Position numbers and translations under genes: made by a program | NCBI GenBank assembly: GCA_027083075.1 | Contig: JALWQQ010000045.1 | Coordinates: 1-8,247, forward strand | Source: Campylobacteraceae bacterium | GTDB lineage: Bacteria; Campylobacterota; Campylobacteria; Campylobacterales; Sulfurovaceae | Length of the DNA: 8,247 bases | Direction: 5' to 3' | Shown: positions 5,859 through 8,247 of the stretch, piece by piece | Position numbering within the stretch: position 1 is the first letter of the stretch | Layout of the letters: each line of letters opens with the position of its first letter | Notes under the pieces: model-generated | The model's input: only the letters and a program-made list of their open reading frames with translations | Told to the model about the DNA's origin: nothing | The model's database searches: none

Positions 5859-6322
5859 GGGTTAAAAGTTCGCTTTTTATCCGTCAGTGATGCCAAATAC
5901 CTCCTCACAAACGCCTTGGCACTCACACATTCGATCTCTTTGGAGACGAAGCGCTTGTCGTTGGTGACGATCACATCGCAGCCGGTATTGCGCGCCATGA
6001 CGTACTGGATCGTATCTTCAAAGTCCGTATAGTCGCTATCGCTACGCATCAGCGCGATGGTCCGAGCAAGCTCTTGTTCGCCAAAGGGGATAATATGGGC
6101 TATATTTTTCACATGCTCTAACGCATTGAGCGCATTGGTTTTGTTGGTATATTTTGCCGTGATGTAGTAGATATTTGTAGCGATATCACACGAGGTATAG
6201 AGTTTCATTTTGTGTTGCATCGCTTTGGCAAGTGCCTCTTTGCTGATGGCATGTGTCCGGCGTGAATGGTCAAAGACATCGTTAAAGATATTGGTATCGA
6301 AAAAGACCTTTCTAATAGTCAC
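5855..6322 (-). CDS. PIN-domain toxin (VapC-like, PIN_3 type)
   Basis: This 155-residue PIN-domain nuclease is probably a metal-dependent RNase of a type II toxin-antitoxin pair. Motifs are FFDTNIFNDVF at the N-terminus (first acidic residue Asp9), SCDIATNIYYI (44-54), which matches the PIN_3 family's '(S)xTxIYYI' form, YTDFEDTIQYVMA (98-110; Asp100 and Asp103), and VIVTNDKRF (117-125; Asp122). The pattern needed for Mg2+ binding is therefore largely present, but the usual Glu of the second motif is replaced by the TNIYYI arrangement common in PIN_3. The GTG start at 6322 lies 11 bases inside the antitoxin gene with an AAGG upstream. The stop overlaps the TIR start as ATGA, so the toxin is translationally coupled to the TIR gene. 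The RNA target is unknown. Confidence 0.88.
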   Translation of the reverse strand: MTIRKVFFDTNIFNDVFDHSRRTHAISKEALAKAMQHKMKLYTSCDIATNIYYITAKYTNKTNALNALEHVKNIAHIIPFGEQELARTIALMRSDSDYTDFEDTIQYVMARNTGCDVIVTNDKRFVSKEIECVSAKAFVRRYLASLTDKKRTFNP

Positions 6323-6548
6323 GATTTGCCTTTATCCACTGGATATCGACATGCTCTGGAAGCATCCCCGTAAAGATCCCCGATATCTTTTCCAATGACT
6401 CTAGCTTCTTTTCTAATTCATAGTCGGCTACCTTCTCTTCTATGAGCTCTTGGATCACTTGGCTCTGCTTTTTGTTCATCTTTTTTGCCAGATATTCCAG
6501 ATCTTCGGCTATATGCTCGGGCATCGTAAAGTTTTTTCTCACCGACAT
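6312..6548 (-). CDS. RHH-type antitoxin of the PIN toxin
   Basis: This 78-residue protein has an N-terminal ribbon-helix-helix: strand VRKNFTM (3-9), helix EHIAEDLEYLAKKM (11-24) and helix SQVIQELIEEKV (29-40). An acidic C-terminal arm (DYELEKKLESLEK) and a segment with GMLPEHVDIQWIKA follow and should wrap the toxin. The start is the ATG at 6548. AAGGAG sits five bases upstream, and the sigma70 -10 lies 37 bases before it. A longer frame reaching back to 6608 would start inside the promoter and is rejected. It overlaps the PIN gene by 11 bases. As in other type II pairs it probably binds its own promoter, here over the palindrome at 6561-6590, alone or with the toxin. This would control the downstream TIR-DUF4071-SLOG genes as well. 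Confidence 0.87.
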   Translation of the reverse strand: MSVRKNFTMPEHIAEDLEYLAKKMNKKQSQVIQELIEEKVADYELEKKLESLEKISGIFTGMLPEHVDIQWIKANRDY

Positions 6549-6553
6549 CAATA

Positions 6554-6559
6554 CTCCTT
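6554..6559 (-). promoter_or_regulatory. Ribosome binding site of antitoxin gene
   Basis: AAGGAG on the minus strand lies five bases before the ATG at 6548. It is the strongest Shine-Dalgarno sequence in the array and fixes the short antitoxin start, since the longer frame has none. The downstream genes of the array rely on overlapping stops and starts and weaker sites. Confidence 0.8.
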
Positions 6560-6560
6560 T

Positions 6561-6590
6561 TATAATGTGTATTTGTCTATACATATTATA
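6561..6590. promoter_or_regulatory. Inverted-repeat operator of the TA promoter
   Basis: TATAATGTGTA (6561-6571) and TACATATTATA (6580-6590) are inverted repeats of each other over 11 positions, with one mismatch and an 8-base centre. The right arm contains the -10 hexamer and the left arm lies downstream of the predicted start site. This layout matches autoregulated toxin-antitoxin operons, in which a ribbon-helix-helix antitoxin binds palindromic half-sites to block RNA polymerase. The assignment is from position and symmetry; binding has not been seen. Confidence 0.6.
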
Positions 6591-6613
6591 ACATGCACCC
6601 ACTTTCATGTCAA
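6585..6613 (-). promoter_or_regulatory. Consensus sigma70 promoter of the TA-TIR array
   Basis: On the minus strand TTGACA (6613-6608) is followed 17 bases later by TATAAT (6590-6585), which is the ideal hexamer pair and spacing. Transcription should start near 6578, giving a leader of about 30 bases before the antitoxin ATG. The strength of this promoter makes the overlapping palindrome the likely control point for all five genes. Confidence 0.85.
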
Positions 6614-6735
6614 CCGAGTAAAAAATAGGTTCTACATTTGATCTTCGGCAGCTACCTTACCATTAATTCATTTTGATGCAACATTACCGATTCTATCCTA
6701 TCAGCCAAATGTGCTATCGTGCAGACAAAAAGCTC

Positions 6736-7566
6736 ATGTCAAAACAAAACCCTCGACTTATCCGGATCGCGCTTTTGTTGGTGGCGACGCTTGGTGTAAT
6801 GTCCTGCATCACGGTTGTCTCCTCGCTGCCGCTGCTTACTCATACCTTTGCAGACCTCCCCTATATCGATTTTCTCTCCAAGATGATGCTCACCATCCCC
6901 CCTGATGTGATCGCGCACTTTTCACCGTTTGCCGGGCATATTGTCGATCGGTAGGGACGGCTAAGACCGCTCTAGATAGGCATCGCCCTCTTTGTGCTTG
7001 GCGGTAGCAGCGGATTTTGTCTACATGATTTCTATATCATCCTTGCCGGGCGTGCGGTGCCGAGGGTAGGTGTAGCACTTATTGTGACGAGCTCTACTAC
7101 GCTTATTGGAGACTATTTTGATGAGCAGACACGTTACACATTTATGTCAAGGCAGGGAATGCGGTGGCGCCGGGCGGCATCCTCTTTGTCACCACCGGAG
7201 CGTGCTTGCTCGGATGCACCGGACCTACCCCTTTGCGATCTATCTGCTTCCGCTGCTCTGTATGCCCTTTTTTTCCATGAGCCCCAAAAACATGCTTATA
7301 TCGCAGATGCCGAGCTTAAAAGCACTCTGCAGCCGGTTAACACCAATGCATGGTTTCTTTCCAAAGTTCCGCCGCACAAACGCGGCAAAGCCTCGGGCAT
7401 CCTCGCCTCCAGCCTTTTTCTTGGTCAATTCTCCTCACCCCTACTCTTCGAGCCTATCGTAAGTTGCTACGGCATACAGGGGCTTTTTATGATCATCGCC
7501 TCTGTTGCATTGTCTATTGCTATGATATTGCTTTTGGTCTCGCCCCAAAGAGTAAAAAAGAGTAAG
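6736..7566 (+). pseudogene. Decayed MFS transporter
   Basis: Translated pieces show a major facilitator superfamily drug or sugar exporter of 12-helix type. The start MSKQNPRLIRIALLLVATLGVM is followed by helix 2-like SPFAGHIVDR, then two in-frame TAG codons (6952-6954, 6973-6975) in the conserved DRxGR loop. IGIALFVLGGSSGF, GRAVPRVGVALIVTSST and GDYFDEQTRYTFM follow. After about 7150 homology moves to a second frame (NAVAPGGILFVTTGACLLG) and then to a third (TYPFAIYLLPLLCMPFFSM). It returns to the first frame at FFHEPQKH and continues with KRGKASGILASSLFLGQFSSPLLFEPI from near helix 10. Helices 7 to 9 are missing, so a deletion has occurred as well. The gene is divergent from the TA array. 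The last frame stays open to 7656, overlapping the next gene's end. Confidence 0.88.
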
Positions 7567-7589
7567 ACAAAATACCCTCTGCACGATCT

Positions 7590-8243
7590 TCATTTATCTG
7601 TGTCGATACGCACCGATGTACCGCCAAGCATCTCGAGCAAAATATTCATAAGATAGATAAGTCCGAACATCTCCATACTCTCCTCGATCGTATAGTAGAT
7701 TGTATAAAGCGGCGAATCGGTACCGTAATGGTAAGCCTCCTGTGCCCCCAGAAGCTCGAAGCCTACAGCACCGGTTAGAAAGATAGCTGCAGCAAGCACA
7801 AATCGCCAAAAACGTTTTTTCGGCATCTTCAGAAAAAAACGCAAATAGATCGCCGTCAAGATAAACACCAATACCGAGTAGCTTACAACCCATGGGTAAT
7901 AGAGTATGCCCGAAGCATCGACAAACCGCTCGGTAATATCACCAATCTTCTCATGTATCGTCGCACTCTCATCAAAGGATAAAAATACAAAAACCCCTGC
8001 AAGCCCATACCAGTACCTCCCCTCCTCGTTGTCTCTCTTGCCCAACAACCAAAAGAGCAATGCATTAAAGATGAAAAGCAAGGAAGAAAAAAGCGTAGGA
8101 ATGTTCTGCTCCCTGTCAAGATCGAACATCGGAATAAAATCGAACTTATCCGGATCGGCTACGATATAGTAAGCAACGGCTATACCCGTGTGAATCAAAA
8201 TAAGCACTATGGCAAAGCGCATGCACAATATACCCATCCACAT
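7590..8243 (-). CDS. Six-helix membrane protein of unknown function
   Basis: This predicted integral membrane protein of 217 residues has about six hydrophobic segments (near 8-28, 48-67, 77-90, 116-137, 147-166 and 184-206). It is unusual for acidic and His residues at or within helices: DESATIHE (91-98), FELLGA with Glu163, and TIEESMEMFG (185-194). These could be metal or cofactor ligands, as seen in membrane-embedded oxidoreductases, but I recognise no named family. The charged loop with KKRFWR (142-147) is probably cytoplasmic. The start is uncertain: the ATG at 8243 lies four bases from the window edge, and ATGs in the same frame at 8237 and 8222 are alternatives. None has a strong ribosome binding site, so the real gene may extend beyond the window. 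Its 3' end runs against the MFS pseudogene. Confidence 0.7.
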   Translation of the reverse strand: MWMGILCMRFAIVLILIHTGIAVAYYIVADPDKFDFIPMFDLDREQNIPTLFSSLLFIFNALLFWLLGKRDNEEGRYWYGLAGVFVFLSFDESATIHEKIGDITERFVDASGILYYPWVVSYSVLVFILTAIYLRFFLKMPKKRFWRFVLAAAIFLTGAVGFELLGAQEAYHYGTDSPLYTIYYTIEESMEMFGLIYLMNILLEMLGGTSVRIDTDK

Positions 8244-8247
8244 CGTA

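Noticed and set aside
6312..6608. Longer antitoxin reading frame starting at 6608
   Set aside because: Its first 20 codons would lie over the promoter and upstream of the predicted start of transcription, and there is no ribosome binding site. The ATG at 6548 has AAGGAG and begins the ribbon-helix-helix fold.
7106..7462. Plus-strand frame of 118 residues as its own gene
   Set aside because: Only its middle part (YPFAIYLLPLLCMPFF) is meaningful, and it belongs to the frameshifted MFS pseudogene. The rest is out-of-frame sequence.

Overview
The window reads as a chromosomal segment of a mesophilic sulfur-oxidising Campylobacterota (Epsilonproteobacteria), something like Sulfuricurvum, Sulfurovum or Sulfurimonas. 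This rests on the SoxY and SoxZ proteins, whose sequence style (for example HEMLTYNQAKK and FLSKNPLLKF in SoxZ) I associate with that phylum. It also rests on the dense, overlapping gene packing and on the general look of the housekeeping proteins. The genus is an inference.

Almost everything lies on the minus strand. Read in the direction of transcription, from high to low coordinates, the layout is as follows. (1) 8243-7590 is a six-helix membrane protein of unknown function with buried acidic and His residues, possibly cut at the window edge. (2) 6736-7566 on the plus strand is a decayed MFS transporter with two in-frame stops, several frameshifts and an internal deletion. (3) 6548-2498 is a five-gene array with no intergenic space: RHH antitoxin, PIN toxin, TIR-TM-TPR protein, ASK/MAP3K TRAFs-binding-domain (DUF4071) protein and SLOG-like nucleotide-binding protein. 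Each junction is an overlap of a few bases. A consensus sigma70 promoter with a palindrome over its -10 lies in front of the antitoxin. (4) 2420-1636 holds soxY and soxZ with no other sox genes next to them. (5) 1527-206 is a tight cassette of transglutaminase-like, MmcQ/YjbR and DUF1801 genes. (6) 209-99 is a short remnant of what looks like a DUF2141 gene, followed by AT-rich sequence with no recognisable gene.

The most notable element is the array at 6548-2498. TIR, TRAFs-binding and SLOG domains all recur in bacterial conflict and immunity systems. TIR domains can hydrolyse NAD or make nucleotide signals, and SLOG domains are proposed to bind or process nucleotide-derived ligands. Here the three proteins are translationally coupled to each other and to an upstream toxin-antitoxin pair, which suggests one regulated unit controlled by the antitoxin. 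I know of no characterised system with this composition. The defence role is an inference and has not been shown. soxYZ encodes the thiosulfate-carrier complex of the Sox pathway, and its carrier tail is GGCEG instead of the usual GGCGG. The remaining genes look like ordinary accessory or housekeeping functions.
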